Source: Membranipora membranacea
Lineage: Eukaryota > Bryozoa > Gymnolaemata > Cheilostomatida > Membraniporidae
Assembly (NCBI GenBank): GCA_914767715.1
Contig: OU612074.1
Coordinates: 12,262,062-12,326,061 of the forward strand
DNA length: 64,000 nucleotides
Direction: 5' to 3'
The translations under genes and the position numbers were made by a program. The notes under the pieces were generated by a model. That model searched no databases and was not told where the DNA came from. It saw only the letters and a program-made list of their open reading frames with translations. Below, piece by piece: positions 26,207 to 39,445 of this stretch (within the stretch, counting starts at the first letter, position 1; the number at the start of each line of letters is the position of its first letter).

Positions 26207-29200
26207 AGTTTTTGTTGAGGTTGCGTCTCTTGAGTTGATTATAAGTCTTTGCTTTAGACCAAATGGATGATTTCCTTGGCTTCACGTGGTGCTGCAAAAG
26301 AAGATAAAAGTTCCATTTTTATTAAGCACTGGATAGAATCTTAGCCTGGGCAGGCTGGTGGAGGTTGGTGGGCGGAGTCCCTCCACCCGACCCCGCAAGC
26401 TTGCCCAAGGCTAATAAACTCTCGCCGAGTTATACAATACAATTTGCTATTACTTCGGCGACTTCTGGATGGCTGTAGCAGCAGTTTTATGATCTAACAA
26501 TGACAGCCATATTTAAACTCACTGATGACAAAATTGCTTTATAATTGATATGACATAAAGACTTGTGTTAAAGTGATTATAATTTTTTCACATGGGGCTT
26601 CAAAGAAAATCTGCAGTGAGCTTTTAAATGCCAGAATATTTAGGATCTTAGGGGTTTACGACCATGCAGGCTTCTCTTGGCGGTCATCCCGTTTAAAGAC
26701 ATAAAAAAGCAGGCCTTTTTAAAAATCAAAGGCATTCAATTTGCCATGAAACATGCAGCGAAATAGTGGTTGCGTTAAGGGTTTGTAGAGATATTAGAGC
26801 ACATCTGAGGGGTAAGCAAACCACAGTAGTCAGAGCTGTCTGCTAGTTTTATGTATTAAATTAAGTTATACCAGCGCAGCACCCCCTTGCTGGGAACAAC
26901 TATTCACTTGCTGGCTGGGCTTAGCAATTTTGTCTGAAATCCTCAGGTGGTTTGATGGGTAACTATGAGTCACAACAAAATTCTTGGTATTCCATGAGGC
27001 AATGATAAAGTTTTACGTAACAAAATCAAAAATGGTCTGTTTTGATGATCTGATCTTTTTTCAAAGAGTTAGCTGATGTCTGGTGTCCCTCCCATCACCT
27101 CATAATGTGTCATGTTTATTGCCAAAAATATCTGCCACTGCTTGTATTTCAACCTGATCAAAATTAGATAATGAGTTACAAGAATTGAGCTGATTGAGTA
27201 AAATTCAATGGAGATTTCAAACTTGAATTGAGTCAAGCCGTTCACTGGTGTCAATTACAATTATTGTCAGACATTACAACATCCTGGAACACCAGTTACA
27301 ATTAGCGAGGCTCTCAATTTACCACCTTGACTATCAAAATAGTTTTCTAATCAATAGAAGGAATCGAATACTTCGACCGACGGTGCAATCCAAAATAATA
27401 ATAAACAACTTGTCAATCAAGGTAGTGCTTTTGTCCTCAGGCTCAACCATATAATATATAGCAACTGTCAATCATGATCGACTTAAACCCTCAGGTTCAA
27501 CCGGGCCATCAGTGTTACTAAAACTATAATTCAGTGGCAGATGATCTCCAAACGTGAAATGACCGTCTGGGTAGCGCCTGCGAAAAATTTGAGTACTATA
27601 ATTAGGGCTATTAAGCTTATTGGAGTGTCAGATTTATATTCAGGCGATCTGTTTGGTAAACCGACACTCACTAAAACTCAACCGAATAGAGCTAAAAAAC
27701 CAATAAGTCAAGTGCAGCGCCCTTCAGGTTAGGGGACCGAAGAAAATGTATTAAAGACTTATCGAGGTTCTTAGGGCGGTTTTGTTTGCTTTGGCTAGCT
27801 GTGTGCAGGTAAACGCTATGTACCTATAGTAACCTGCATGTAGAGGCAAAGCACAGGTAACCAACCTGAACATGGGCTCAGGTGTTAGTTTAACTTGTCG
27901 TATATTGCACTTTAATTGATTATCACTGCAGATACTGTATTTTAAATTAAAAAAGGCAGCCTTGCGTTATGGTGATGTAATAGTTGATAGATCATACTCA
28001 TTTCTCTCTGTGTATTCTGAGGTGTTAACTCTCCATTTGGTACTGCTCAGCTGATAAAAAAACTATGGTAACAGCGATTACAATTATCTTATCCTACCCT
28101 AAAGTCAGTCAGGCAGTGTTATCTGTGCAGTGACACCAGTTCATCATCGGAAATGAGTGCTCACCTTATTGAAAATATGATATCATAGCTTTTGACTTGA
28201 ACTTTGATTAAAATTTGACATCTTATATTTAAACATCTCACCACACAAAGACTTCATTGATATTGCACCTAATTTTTTGTTATTCGATGCCAAGTTAGAA
28301 ATCAACAAACACAAAAGTATGTGAAATTCAGTTATGCAATTTATAGGCCATTATCAAAATAGATAACCACAGGTCACTCTCCCTTATTAGCTTATACAAA
28401 TGTTCACGAGGAATGTTGCAGTTTTTTATAGTTCTAATTGCCCAAATGTAAAGCTTTACCTCTCAGTTTTGAGAAAAAGCAGCAACCAAAACCAACAACA
28501 GCCGGCTAAATAACTGTATTACATGGTGATGAAATTGTATCACTGGTTTCTGGAGTCTATTTTAACATATTACAGATGTACTTCAACACATTTTGCAGTC
28601 AAAACAACGTTACTCTCCAACGGGATCGGCTATTTCTAGGCATGAGAAAAACAGTAACTTAAAACAGCTAGCTAAATAACAGAAGCTGTATGATGTTATG
28701 GTATTGATGTCTTGAGTCTACACGTCGAAATAGGTATTCCAACTCTTAAGGGAGTGGCTGAGAAGCCAAATTGATATTCAGACAGAATCAGCTTCTTCTC
28801 TGCTATCTCAGATTGAGTGAAATTAGATTTACGTAGGTATTTCATCTCTCTTATGGACCATGCTATCAAATTCCCAACTATTATGAGCAAAGAATGAAAG
28901 TGTTATTATATTATTAGCTCAATAAATGCAATTTCTCAGTGATTGGGGCCCTAATTTTATTATAAAGTAACTAGCTGTAATAAGCTATCATTGGGCTAAT
29001 ATCCGTCGGGGATGATCTTCTAGGCTAATTCGCTGAGAAAAGTTTTTACAACTTGATGTCGAAATCAGCTCAAGGCACTTTTTAAAGTGCAATGATGTCA
29101 CAGATTTCTCGTAATAGATAGCTGTCTGTTTTGTACAGATGAAGTTCTCATACAGTTCAATTGTGGGCCAAATTTACAGATATAATTTGAGTTTGAATCC

Positions 29201-31760
29201 TGAAATATTATTGAAGCCAGATTGGGTAGCACTACGGGGCCCTATTTTATCCAGTTTGAACTTTGAACATTCATGATTTTGTTCTGCAGATGTTTGAATT
29301 TTAGGGCAGCAATTATCCTCATTTAATTAGGTGCTGCTCAAAATAGTGTCACCAATTAGATGACAATTAACTCTTAAAATGGTTCAAGTTGTTTTTCTGT
29401 ACCTGTCTGCATGCTTGTATAACAAACCCTGTTACCAACTTAATGGCATCACGTGAATAGAAGAGTGAGAAAATCATTCCATGGAACGCCTCAAACTAAC
29501 GACTAATATACATCTGTGGCATGAAAGATGCATGAAAATCTGTGATCACGTGATTATCAAATTGAATAGAGACTTTTTGAAAAACTTCTACTATCAATTC
29601 AATAAAATATGTTTTTTTATCGAACCAACAAACATGACAGACATACTAAACTCTTCTTGGAACTTATCTCTGACATAATATATAGGAAAAACTTACCAGT
29701 TCTAACCTTGCTGTGTCACTCGCCTGCAGAAAAGCATTGTATATTATTATCTCCGAGAAATATCCAAAAGCTTCTATAGTTGCAGAGACAAGAGAGTAAG
29801 CATAAAGTCTGGGCCAATCGTGCTTTGGCTTCCCCTACGAGTATATGTCTATGAACTCGCCTAGACTAACCTTAATGTCATTAATACCAATTTATTATTA
29901 TTTATTAATGCCTAACACAATCAAAACGTAACATTTATCTATGTACGCCTAACGCAATAATAACATAAATATCACTAGACGTGTGTGATCTTTGTATCGT
30001 AGACACTGAAGGTGTAGAAGCAGTGCGGTAAGATCCGAGTACATTAAAATGTCATGTTCTTGCTCTCAGGTTATGATCACTATTAATAACAAAACCTGTT
30101 ACGAGGCTTGAACTTTTTATTGGTGTACCGTATTGTTATTACACCAATATAGTTACAATGAAAAAATGCTCACTGGCCAATCAGCTTGCAGTAAAAGTTC
30201 AGGTTTGTAATCTATTGTTAGAATAATATTATGTGGCGCAGTCGAGATTCTAAGGTGCGATAAAATAGAAGGATCTAATAATTGTTTTAAGACGACCGTT
30301 GACCAAATGCATGTCCTTCCAAGTCACCGAGTTTTGTTGAGATACAAAAATAGAACATAAAATTTGATATCCAGTACATCATTGATGTATCTCTCCCCTT
30401 TTGTAAGGCTAGAAGCTTGTGACCCAACATGCACTGACCAACTGACCAGTTATCCAGTGAAGTTATTTTGAATCAATCAAATACTTTTCCGCTGTACCAG
30501 AAAGGAAATTGCATTATAACTCTATATATGGTGCCGCACTTGCTCGAGACTCAAATCCATAAAATTTAAGAAAATGAATTAAGATTATTATTTTCTCCCT
30601 CATAATCTAAATGATTAGGAGAAAAAATATAGGTGTGCTTTACGCATGTCCAATCGCAAGTGTCAATCAACACCAATGTAATATATTGCTTGGCAGACAG
30701 GGTACTTGTCATGTATTAGATATTGTTATAAATGAATATAAAATTATTATTTTTATCATCTGTGGGGGCCACCCGCACCCTTTGCTCAGGTTAATAACCT
30801 GTGCATACATCGAGGTAGGTACCAAATTTTGTCCTGGTGTTTTAAACTGTGTCAAAAACAGCTTGCAAGCCATTGTGGTTGAATAAGACAAAACACACAT
30901 TTTAAGTGTTTTCGTTTCGTGTCTAGGTAGCTGAACTTGAAACCTCAAAATTGACATATCCGTGAAAATATACCACTAAAGTAAAATATTTATTTCCATG
31001 AATACATTTAAACTATTAGGCATTATTTGAACTGCTAAAAAGTTGGTTGAGATGCTATGGTTTTTAACACATACCTAGCAACTGTCTAATATGTTTGCAA
31101 ATACTATATTTCCTGCAAATCACTTGATACCTACTGCAAATCGGTTTGCTCATCATATTTGCACAGGTTTCAAATTTACGATTTTGGCGTGCATTAACAG
31201 CGTTCGCGTGTTATCTTGCTTCGACCTCCCTCTATGACCAAATATTGTACAATAATCTTAATCGCAAGTCATTGACCAAAATTTGGCTAGTAACCATTTC
31301 ATCTCTGCTTTCATATAGCGGCAGAAACATTGTTTGATAATTAGACGCCCAACTTCAGGTCAGCTAAAAGTTAAGCCTGTTTACAAGCTCTGCATTAAAG
31401 TGATTACAAGAGGGTTACAGGGGGGTTATTGTCAATCTAGTTTTATCAAAGCTAAATTCGATTTAACCACTTTTACAGCTTATGTATTGGTGGACCTTAA
31501 ATAGTAACTGAACATGCCAAGATGGATCACATGCAAAAATAAAACTGCCTTGCAGAAAGAAGGGTTCGATGAGAAGTATTTCTCACAGATTTACAAACAA
31601 ACGGGGAAAGTTAGGGCACAGCCAGACCCCAATGGTGTTCAGGAAGGGGATCTCAGTCAATTATTGGCTGGCTGTGAGTGTAGGGAGGGGGGGAAGTCAG
31701 CGGAGAATTCCAATAGTGTTTTAAGAGGAAAGGACTCGTCTCCAATACTTTAATTTGGTG

Positions 31761-31820
31761 ATTAGTAGTCTGAACCCCCCCCCCCCCCAGTCTTTTGCCC
31801 CTCGTCCGACAGCTCCCCGG
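31761..31820 (+). repeat. dispersed repeat end with poly-C, copy 2
   Basis: Carries tagtagtctgaa, a run of C, then tcttttgcccctcgtccgac, matching 15844-15900. The C-run length differs between the two copies. Confidence 0.7.
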
Positions 31821-33179
31821 CTTTCGGAGACACCCTGCCTCATCCCTGTTTATCTGGTCAACACCAATGAGTGGATGTCCACTGCTAACAGCTCACTTGA
31901 GAAGATTTTTGGTCAAGTGGCAGTTAAATCTATGGACCAAAAAGATTTATATTCAAGATTTATTTTCCGATGAATTTGATTGGCAAATCCAGAAGTAATA
32001 ACAGTAATGTTGATTGCACACATTATTTTGTACACCTGATTTTTTAACAACAATTCAAATTTTTCTAATTCTTAACAAAAGAATGTGATACATGAAGTAA
32101 AGTACTTTTATGTCACCTGTACGTTTGATTGCCTCAGGCTGAGATGTGATTGACATCTGAGTAATGTTGAGTAGAATAATTCATAATTGTGATAATCTCT
32201 CTTAATAAAGCTCAGTAGAAGGTTAAGTGAGAACAAAGACTCGTCTCAAGTAGGGCCCTAAGTGGCGTTGAGGAAGCACAAGGACCACAAACAAAAAATG
32301 AGACATTCTAAACAGTAAAAGGGGTGGATGTTTTCACTGAACAATATGTTAGTAATTATTTCGATGTCTAATTTGTGCTATTTAGCATTGGATTTCGGCT
32401 AAGCTGACCTAAAATAACCCCAAAGTGATTAGTGCCAGGGTAGGCCTACGATTATTTTCGAGTGAAAACCGAATAGAAATACGACAGGGATGAATAATAC
32501 ATATCTACACCCCTTTTAAAGTTATCTTGGCCCATGTGATTTTTTATTAGCGGCATTTTGGAAAGTTAAGAATACGAGTAAGCCGCCTTATAATTTTGCA
32601 AAGGTGATAACTTGAGTCTACAGTTTCTGACCACAACACAAATACTGAGAAGGGTTTTAACCATTCAAATCCGCAACGCTTGCCGCTTGAAACAAGCGCA
32701 TGTGTTACCATGCACATTGTTTTCGGTATGGTTATTTCCAAAATTTTTTTGCTCGCAAAGCCATTCACAGAAATTTCTCAATGACTATGGACTATTGAAC
32801 CTGGGTTGTCCATGCATGAAGTTTTCAGTACGGCTTGCCAGCTGGTTATGAAGACCAGTGGGCCCCCCCCCCCCCCCCGGAGAATAATCAGCTCATAGTT
32901 TCTCATGTCTGATAGTCTGTGGTCATTGGCAAACTTCTGTGAATGGACCTCCGGGCTGACAACTTTGAGTAAATGCAGGCTGTCGAAATAATCGGACAAC
33001 AATAATTTGAATGAATCTGTGATAGTGGAACAACCAACAAATATTGAAACCAGAATTGCTGTTTTAATTTAATTGTTCATCGACTTTTTAGCTTCAACCG
33101 TCAGTATTGTTTTTCTGCACTCAATCCATATCCCCATATCCATGTCTCATATCTGCACTGTGTAGTAGGTAAGTAACAT

Positions 33180-33245
33180 AGTAGGTAAGTGAAATACAAG
33201 TGTGTGATTGGAGGTGAAAAAGCTGAACCTAATGAAATTTTTTAG
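33180..33245 (+). repeat. short dispersed repeat, copy 1 of a local pair
   Basis: The block from aagtgaaatacaagtgtg through gaggtgaaaaagctgaacct is repeated at 33945-34010 (aagtgaaatgcaagtgtt, gaggtgaaatagctgaacct). The copies are about 0.77 kb apart in the same orientation. Upstream, taggtaagt is itself doubled. The nature of the element is unknown. Confidence 0.75.
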
Positions 33246-33444
33246 AAATTCAGTTTCAATGTTTTCATCAATGTACCCGGATGGGACAGACTCCCAAGCA
33301 ACTATTATATGCAATACAAAAGATATAACAGCCTTAGGCAAAATGTCTGAGAAGTTTGTCTCAAAATCGCAAAAGTTTGGGAATACTTTTACTTATTTAC
33401 ATGAGACATATCATTTTATATCATCGGATGCCTCGGGGAAATAC

Positions 33445-33552
33445 CTTAAACCACTGCTGACACAGATGGGCTTTGCCCAGCAGTGCCACCAGTCAAAAAT
33501 TTAAATAGAGAGTTGTGGCATCAAAACATCTAGCCAGTAGCTTTGAATGGAG
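33445..33552 (+). repeat. 108-bp dispersed repeat, copy 1
   Basis: Runs from cttaaaccactgctg to gctttgaatggag. It matches 63779-63886 at nearly every position, including gggctttgcccaacatagcc-like and agagagttgtggcat blocks. It is non-coding and of unknown class. Confidence 0.88.
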
Positions 33553-33944
33553 CCTTGAGCAGAGGAGCCAATGACCCGAACAGACATATAAAATGATTTG
33601 ATTCTATGAACCAGTATATCTTGTACTGTATACTCGTCGGCGAATAGTTGATGCCAGCAACAGGTTAGAATAATATATAAGTTGACTGATATGATATTTA
33701 CTAGCTTTGTTTGGTTGAATTTGGATTAATAATGAAGATTTGGAACCTTTGATTCAGTATCAATTGGCCCCCTCTTTATGATGGTTTCAAATTCACATTT
33801 TTATCTTTAGCTTGGGACAACCAAGCAACAGAAAATGGGTTATAACATATGCATCAAAGAGCAGTTTCTGTTATTGTAATTCGCATTTGAAAATTGCATC
33901 CAAACGAAAATGTTAAGGCTGGGACGTTGCCACAAGAAATACAA

Positions 33945-34010
33945 GTAAACAAGTGAAATGCAAGTGTTTGGTCAGAGGTGAAATAGCTGAACCTTATGAA
34001 TTTCTACTAT
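33945..34010 (+). repeat. short dispersed repeat, copy 2 of a local pair
   Basis: Second copy of the block at 33180-33245, in the same orientation. Confidence 0.75.
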
Positions 34011-34230
34011 TAGTAGAAATTAAGCTCCCAAATATGTTGTGTTCTAGTGTGCCAAGCAGCCTCAAGCGAATTGTCCAATAAGTCCGTTTCATAATTACAA
34101 AAAATTATGAATGATTTTAGAAATACGAGTATAAGGTGAAATATATAGGAGATCAACCTTCAAAGCGTATTCATGCCTGTGGATAAAGTTATGATAGCTG
34201 AAAGTGCTTAGGGATATTTATTACAGTGCC

Positions 34231-34391
34231 TGGAGCTGATAACCTCAAAGCTCACCTACAGTTATTGTGTAACATGATACAGTATATATTGAATAATTGC
34301 TGGAGAGGGCAGCCTCGAGCTGATGTTCTCGACAACTATGTACAGTCATTTGGTAACATGAGATAGTGTACATTCTGTAATTACTGGAGGG
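34231..34391. repeat. diverged tandem duplication of about 78 bp
   Basis: Two adjacent units share the order gagctgat, tacagt, ggtaacatga or tgtaacatga, gtgtacatt or gtatatatt, and attgctggag or attactggag. The first spans about 34231-34308 and the second about 34317-34391. This is an old local duplication with no gene. Confidence 0.7.
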
Positions 34392-35130
34392 GGGATCAAT
34401 GGCCAACAACTGTACCTGAAGATTGTGTATGTTATGGTTTGCAGTCCACATCTGAAATCTCCAGATTGGACTGAATGATACCTTGTTCAGTATTGAGAGG
34501 GTATAAAGCTTCTGACTGGCCACTTGGTAATTAAGTAGCCTAATTATAACCAAGGTCAGACAACCCCAAATTGTTTACCTGCTATGCTATATATACAAAG
34601 AAAATCTCTAGACTGGTCCGGTGAAGGACAAGGATCACATGGGTTGATTTTGTGAATTGGCTGAAAGAATATTAATAACAGCTGAGCGACTTTCATGGAT
34701 TTGTTATAATGAAGCGCAGAGGATTAAACCAAAAAAAGCTAAGCAAGAGCCAGTTGCAAAGAAATACCATAAACGAGTGACCTTAGCTATGCCAGTGTTT
34801 GTGTCTGGGCGCTGTCCGGGTCGGGTCAAATCATAACCATACATCATAATCTTACATCTACCAACCGTCACTATTGGGAGTAATAAATTTTCCTTGACAC
34901 TCTGCGTTTGTCACATCTGCAGTTATAGTTGGTTTAGTTTGGTATAGTTGATTTATTATCTTGGACGTGTAATAACCAGCGAATAAGCTTGTGGTCCCCT
35001 GGTCGTGGTCTGGCTGGCTGTGGTCGTCTGGCTCGCTGGTCGCCTGGCTGTGGTCGTCGTGGTCGCCCTGACAACAGACGTCTATTGACAGGTGAATAAG
35101 CTTATTTATGAGGGTGTCATTTACAGAGCA

Positions 35131-35168
35131 CAGCAGGAACAAAGTCGTACAGCAGGAACAAAGTCGTA
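35131..35168 (+). repeat. 19-bp direct duplication upstream of collagen gene A
   Basis: cagcaggaacaaagtcgta occurs twice in tandem about 100 bp before the gene A start codon, probably in its 5' UTR or promoter. Confidence 0.85.
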
Positions 35169-35263
35169 CAGAAGCAACGGAAGCCACACATTATAATAGT
35201 AAAATCGATTGTTGGTTACTAACGAAAAAAGTGAAAAAGGGCAACACTGCCCTGACTCAAGAT

Positions 35264-36994
35264 ATGGCAGCTAGAGCAGGGTCACCACACAGGGGGGAAT
35301 ATGAAACAATCAACTCCAACAATAATGCTATGTAAGTCATTTAATTCTATGCTTCACAAACAGGCAGGCAGAATTTATGTATTGGTGTGAACCATTTGTC
35401 TGAAGTCGATAATTATGGTTTCACATGTCAACGCCATGTTGATTTTAGAGGTTATCAATTCATGGAAATGGCATCAAGTCAACTTTCGTTCGAATTGGCT
35501 AGCGTTCATTTATTCATTTGCTATGGGTGCTGACGACTCATTCGAAGCATGGGCCCATTAAGTCACTATATGGTCTCATGCTTCTACATGATCGTTCTAT
35601 ATATGTTAATATATAATATATACATACATACTGTTATTGTCAATCTACAATCCTAATGTTATATAATGTTATATATTAACACTATGTAATATAATATATA
35701 TAATATAATATAATATAACATATAATATAATATTATACAATATAATATATAATATAATGTTATATATTAACAGTTTTCTAACTTTGCTTTTTCTTGCAGT
35801 GACAGAGCTCAATACCAGCCCCCAGGAGAAAAGCTACTAGTCTCTCAGGGTGCAAAAACAGAGGTAACTCCTGGGAGTACCTTAAATACGAGGGCTATAG
35901 CGCTCCTCAGCATTGGCATCATCGTAGCGCTATGCCTAGCTATAGGAAGTTTGGTAGTAGCAGCAACAAGGAACTCTGATATTCAGAGGTTGGAAGGTAA
36001 TGCCTGCATCCTGGTAAAATGATAATACCTCCGTACCTTTACCATTGACTGACAAGCTGCACTACCCCACACTGATATAGCGACTACACTATACTGATGT
36101 GTATCTCTGATCGTTAATCGTCAATTTAGTTTGAGTACCTAACATGTACCCGCCCCTAGTTAGTAAAATTGAACTCGGGTCGTTACACCGAATCCCTTGT
36201 GATGGTACTCGTGCTAAGCGAATTAGTTCACTCTCTAACGATCAGAGATATAAATGCAATAGTATATCATGTGATCAGTCCAATCTAAATTTTACAATCA
36301 GTCCTAGCAGACGGTAGTACAATGGGACAGATTTTGTTTTGTCGCATTCAAGTTTCATCTTTTGGCATATTTAACAGAACAACTTGAGAAGGCCACAGGG
36401 GCTAAAATCATAGCTGGACTGAAAGGAGAAACCGGCGCCACAGGCAGAGGACATGATGGCGCTCCTGGTGCTAAAGGGGATAGAGGGCTAGACGGACTTG
36501 CTGGAAGCCCCGGCTCCACAGGTGCCACAGGGCAAACTGGAGACATTGGAAACATAGGTGCCACTGGAAGACCTGGTTTGGTTGGCCTTCCAGGCCTTGA
36601 TGGCGCACAAGGGGAAAAGGGGCAAAGTGGAGTCATAGGTGCAACTGGAAGCCCTGGATTGGTTGGCCTTCCAGGCCTTGATGGCGCACAAGGGGAAAAG
36701 GGGCAAAGTGGAGTCATAGGTGCAACTGGAAAACCTGGATTGGTTGGCCTTCCAGGCCTTGATGGCGCACAAGGGGAAAAGGGGCAAAGTGGAGTCATAG
36801 GTGCAACTGGAAGCCCTGGATTGGTTGGCCTTCCAGGCCTTGATGGCGCACAAGGGGAAAAGGGGCAAAGTGGAGTCATAGGTGCAACTGGAAGCCCTGG
36901 TGAGAATGGCCTTCCAGGTTATCAGGACATAAAAGGGGACAAAGGGCAAAGTGGAGTCATCGGTTCAACTGGATCTACTGGTCTCCCAGGCTGA
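35264..36994 (+). CDS. type II transmembrane collagen-like protein (gene A)
   Basis: Three exons, 35264-35331, 35800-35996 and 36378-36994, join in phases 2 and 1 to give 293 residues. There is no signal peptide. A short cytoplasmic tail (about 54 residues, with EYETI at 12-16) precedes one membrane segment at about 55-78 (IALLSIGIIVALCLAIGSLV). A juxtamembrane stretch, SDIQRLEEQLEK, may help trimerise the chain. From about residue 96 to the end it is Gly-X-Y collagen with few interruptions, mostly a 27-residue unit repeated about five times. The orientation (N-in) matches membrane collagens of type XIII or gliomedin style, but there is no C-terminal non-collagenous domain. The start ATG was chosen because the exon structure matches paralogue D; an earlier in-frame ATG at 35108 is possible. 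Inference: a cell-surface or shed matrix fibre component. Confidence 0.9.
35598..35775. repeat. AT microsatellite-like tract in intron 1 of gene A
   Basis: Imperfect tata/aata repeats fill the end of intron 1, with atgttatatattaaca occurring twice. It ends about 25 bp before the exon 2 acceptor. The AT-rich tract is compatible with normal splicing. Confidence 0.8.
36557..36961 (+). repeat. 81-bp tandem repeat within the collagen exon of gene A
   Basis: Five 81-bp units encode 27 residues (nine Gly-X-Y triplets) each. Units at 36557, 36638, 36719 and 36800 are almost identical in DNA, including silent sites, while the fifth (36881-36961) is diverged. The near-identity points to recent unequal crossing-over or gene conversion and likely length polymorphism. 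Confidence 0.95.
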
Positions 36995-37261
36995 ATATAT
37001 AAGTAGAGAACTACATGCTGAAGGCTATTTTCTAGCACTGCACACCTACAAATGGTGATTTTCATCATACTTACTACTTGTGTTGCTTACTTGGAAGCCT
37101 TTGCTAAATAACCTACCACCAATATACATATACTGTAAGCTGTATGTATTATGAACTTTATTTACATATGTATCATAACTGACGCTAAGCTTTTTATACC
37201 TTTTATTATACATATTCATCATCGCTATTTTTGTGAAAAAGCATTTTCTTGACGTGTTGAG

Positions 37262-37267
37262 ATTAAA
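37262..37267 (+). terminator. candidate poly(A) signal of collagen gene A
   Basis: ATTAAA hexamer about 270 nt downstream of the gene A stop codon. It is placed by position only; there is no transcript evidence. Confidence 0.35.
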
Positions 37268-39445
37268 GATTATAAATTGAACATCTACCAGTTCGAAAAT
37301 TATGATCTGTTAAATTGAGGAATAGCATACACATTATCTAAGGATTCCTAAAAAACGGCCCTTATTAATCGCACCAATATCAGATCATTTCTATGCTTTG
37401 GTAATCAGAACTTTGATGTTATCGTATAGTTTTAGGGGAGGCAGGGACGCTTTGCCTTCCCTAGAATGCTGAAGGAAGTGGCCTAAAAATGCTATAACAG
37501 AATATACCATGTACATATCAGGTTAAAACACTTAAGAGACTGGGTCTGGGGACTTTGGATAAGCTTACAATATCTAACCTGGTGTTACTTCACATCCTCA
37601 AGGATTTTTGCCTCCCCTACCACTTTGTCTAAACTACGCCCCTGTTTTATGTATGCAATCTCAAGGTTGATTTTAACACAAACAATAGCTTTTGTAGGCT
37701 GATTCTGCTCTTGAGCATTATAGCAATGATAAAAATCCACTCTATAAAGGTTTGTTCTCTACGAACACTCGAAGTCGGATGGTCTGTGCTAAGGGAGTTT
37801 GGGACTCATACGCTCTGCTGTGATTACAATGAAGTTTTAAATCCAAGTTGTGGTTTACTGACGTAATTGAATTCAAGGTTTCATACCAATATCTTTTTAC
37901 AAAACAATGCCAGAACAATGTGCCTTTGCATTGGTTTGATTGATTGATATTGATTTAATTTGCCACATAGGAATGCCTAGCATTATATAAATGTGCGCAT
38001 ACAATAAAAATTGGCACAATGTATATCCCAAAGAGCTGTCAAATAAATTGTGAATTACATTACCCAAAATTACAGTAGTGTTATGTTATGTTATCACTTT
38101 CATACCAAAAATACCTCTAAATGTGATAAATATTGATAGTTTTCTTAGAAATTTCAGCTATTGTGTAGCATGATGTCAATGCCCATCCTAATATGAATTT
38201 GGCAAACTGCCAAGCTACTGGATATGAATAGCTGAACAACGACTTGATTCGATGGTGTTGTGTCATTTTAATGAATAATGAGATGGAGACCAAACGAATG
38301 CTGTTTTTATTTGTGCAAGAAATATGCTAATATGCTATATAATTTCTGATACATGATTTTGAATAGAATATTTTCATCCAACTTTCATTTTCATTTTAAT
38401 TTTTAATGAATTTATTGACTTTCTGCTGCCTATAGCCTGTCTTAACAAGCTTCGCTACCCTATCAGTAGACCATATAACGGACCAGTTGTTATTTTTTGT
38501 GAATTGTGGGTTTTATAAGAAATAAGCTGTATAGCTATTATGTAACCAGATCAAGTGACATGAGTTTCGCTATCAGATCCAGACCAACAGCGATATCTAA
38601 GGTAAATAAATAAATGTTATTAAAGTATTCCTACATATCACATTGTTTCGATAAATACCAGCATTATGTATGGTCATCACAATATATTTTTAAATCGTTG
38701 GAGCAAGTCTTTTTTTTCTTTATTGGTATTATTTTCATTCGATGAGAATGTTTTACAAAATCAGCCATCGAGAAAAAACAAAAAAATGTGAAAAAAGAAA
38801 TTAAATGTTTCTCTTAGAGTTATGCCTTCATTGATGTTGTTATTACAACTCCGATACCTAAGTTGGCTTTACCCTTAGCAGCTTCTTTATCTTTACCCTG
38901 CCTGCCTAAAGACAACTAAAGGCAGGGAGGGTGTAGGAAACAGATTATTGCATATTTGCAGTTGATGTCCTCACCAGCAATAAAATATGTCGCTTTTCCT
39001 CTTCTTTGTTCTTTGATATTTATTTGGCCTCGGTAAAACGCGGGTCCAGGCAGGTCAACATTACCATGGTGTCTTGATGTTATATTTCAATTACTGCAAT
39101 AATCTCAGGATATATTCAGCCTCACACTGACCCTCGAGAACTAGCTATTGTGATCCAATCAATCATTATCAACAAAAAACATACAGACAAAAAATAATAT
39201 GACTTATCATGAAAACTGTGAAATAGCTTCTCAATTATGCTAATCCTAGCATAACAGCCCAGGTTTCCAATCTCAGAGGTGTTCTGTTGCAGCCTTGTAA
39301 ATTATAATCTTGATAAGAGCGTTTCGTCCCACCAGTTGTGAAATTATGAATATGTGCACAGCTGCTTGCGCTAGAAGCAGTGCCACACTTTGAGTTGTCT
39401 GCCTCTTATGGAACTCTTCAGATTGTAAGAATTTGCATATAGTTA

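Larger units (their letters stand above)
26207..35263. other. gene-poor stretch between LRR gene and collagen gene A
   Basis: No supported exon. The bases just upstream of 26206 should hold the LRR gene promoter, but I cannot assign a TATA box. The stretch contains several dispersed or tandem repeats listed separately, poly-C runs at about 31776-31789 and 32863-32878, and a GC-rich low-complexity patch built on variants of gtggtcgtctggct at 34990-35075. Confidence 0.5.

Noticed and set aside
31514-31753. 79-residue polar frame on the plus strand
   Set aside because: No domain or splice context; followed directly by a dispersed repeat end.
34858-35187. 109-residue frame with His/Asp repeats on the minus strand
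   Set aside because: Arises from a low-complexity gtggtcgtctggct-type tract next to the gene A promoter.
36355-36949. Long Pro-rich reading frames antisense to the collagen exon of gene A
   Set aside because: They are mirror images of the Gly-X-Y repeat; the plus strand has matching exons, splice phases and a membrane exon.
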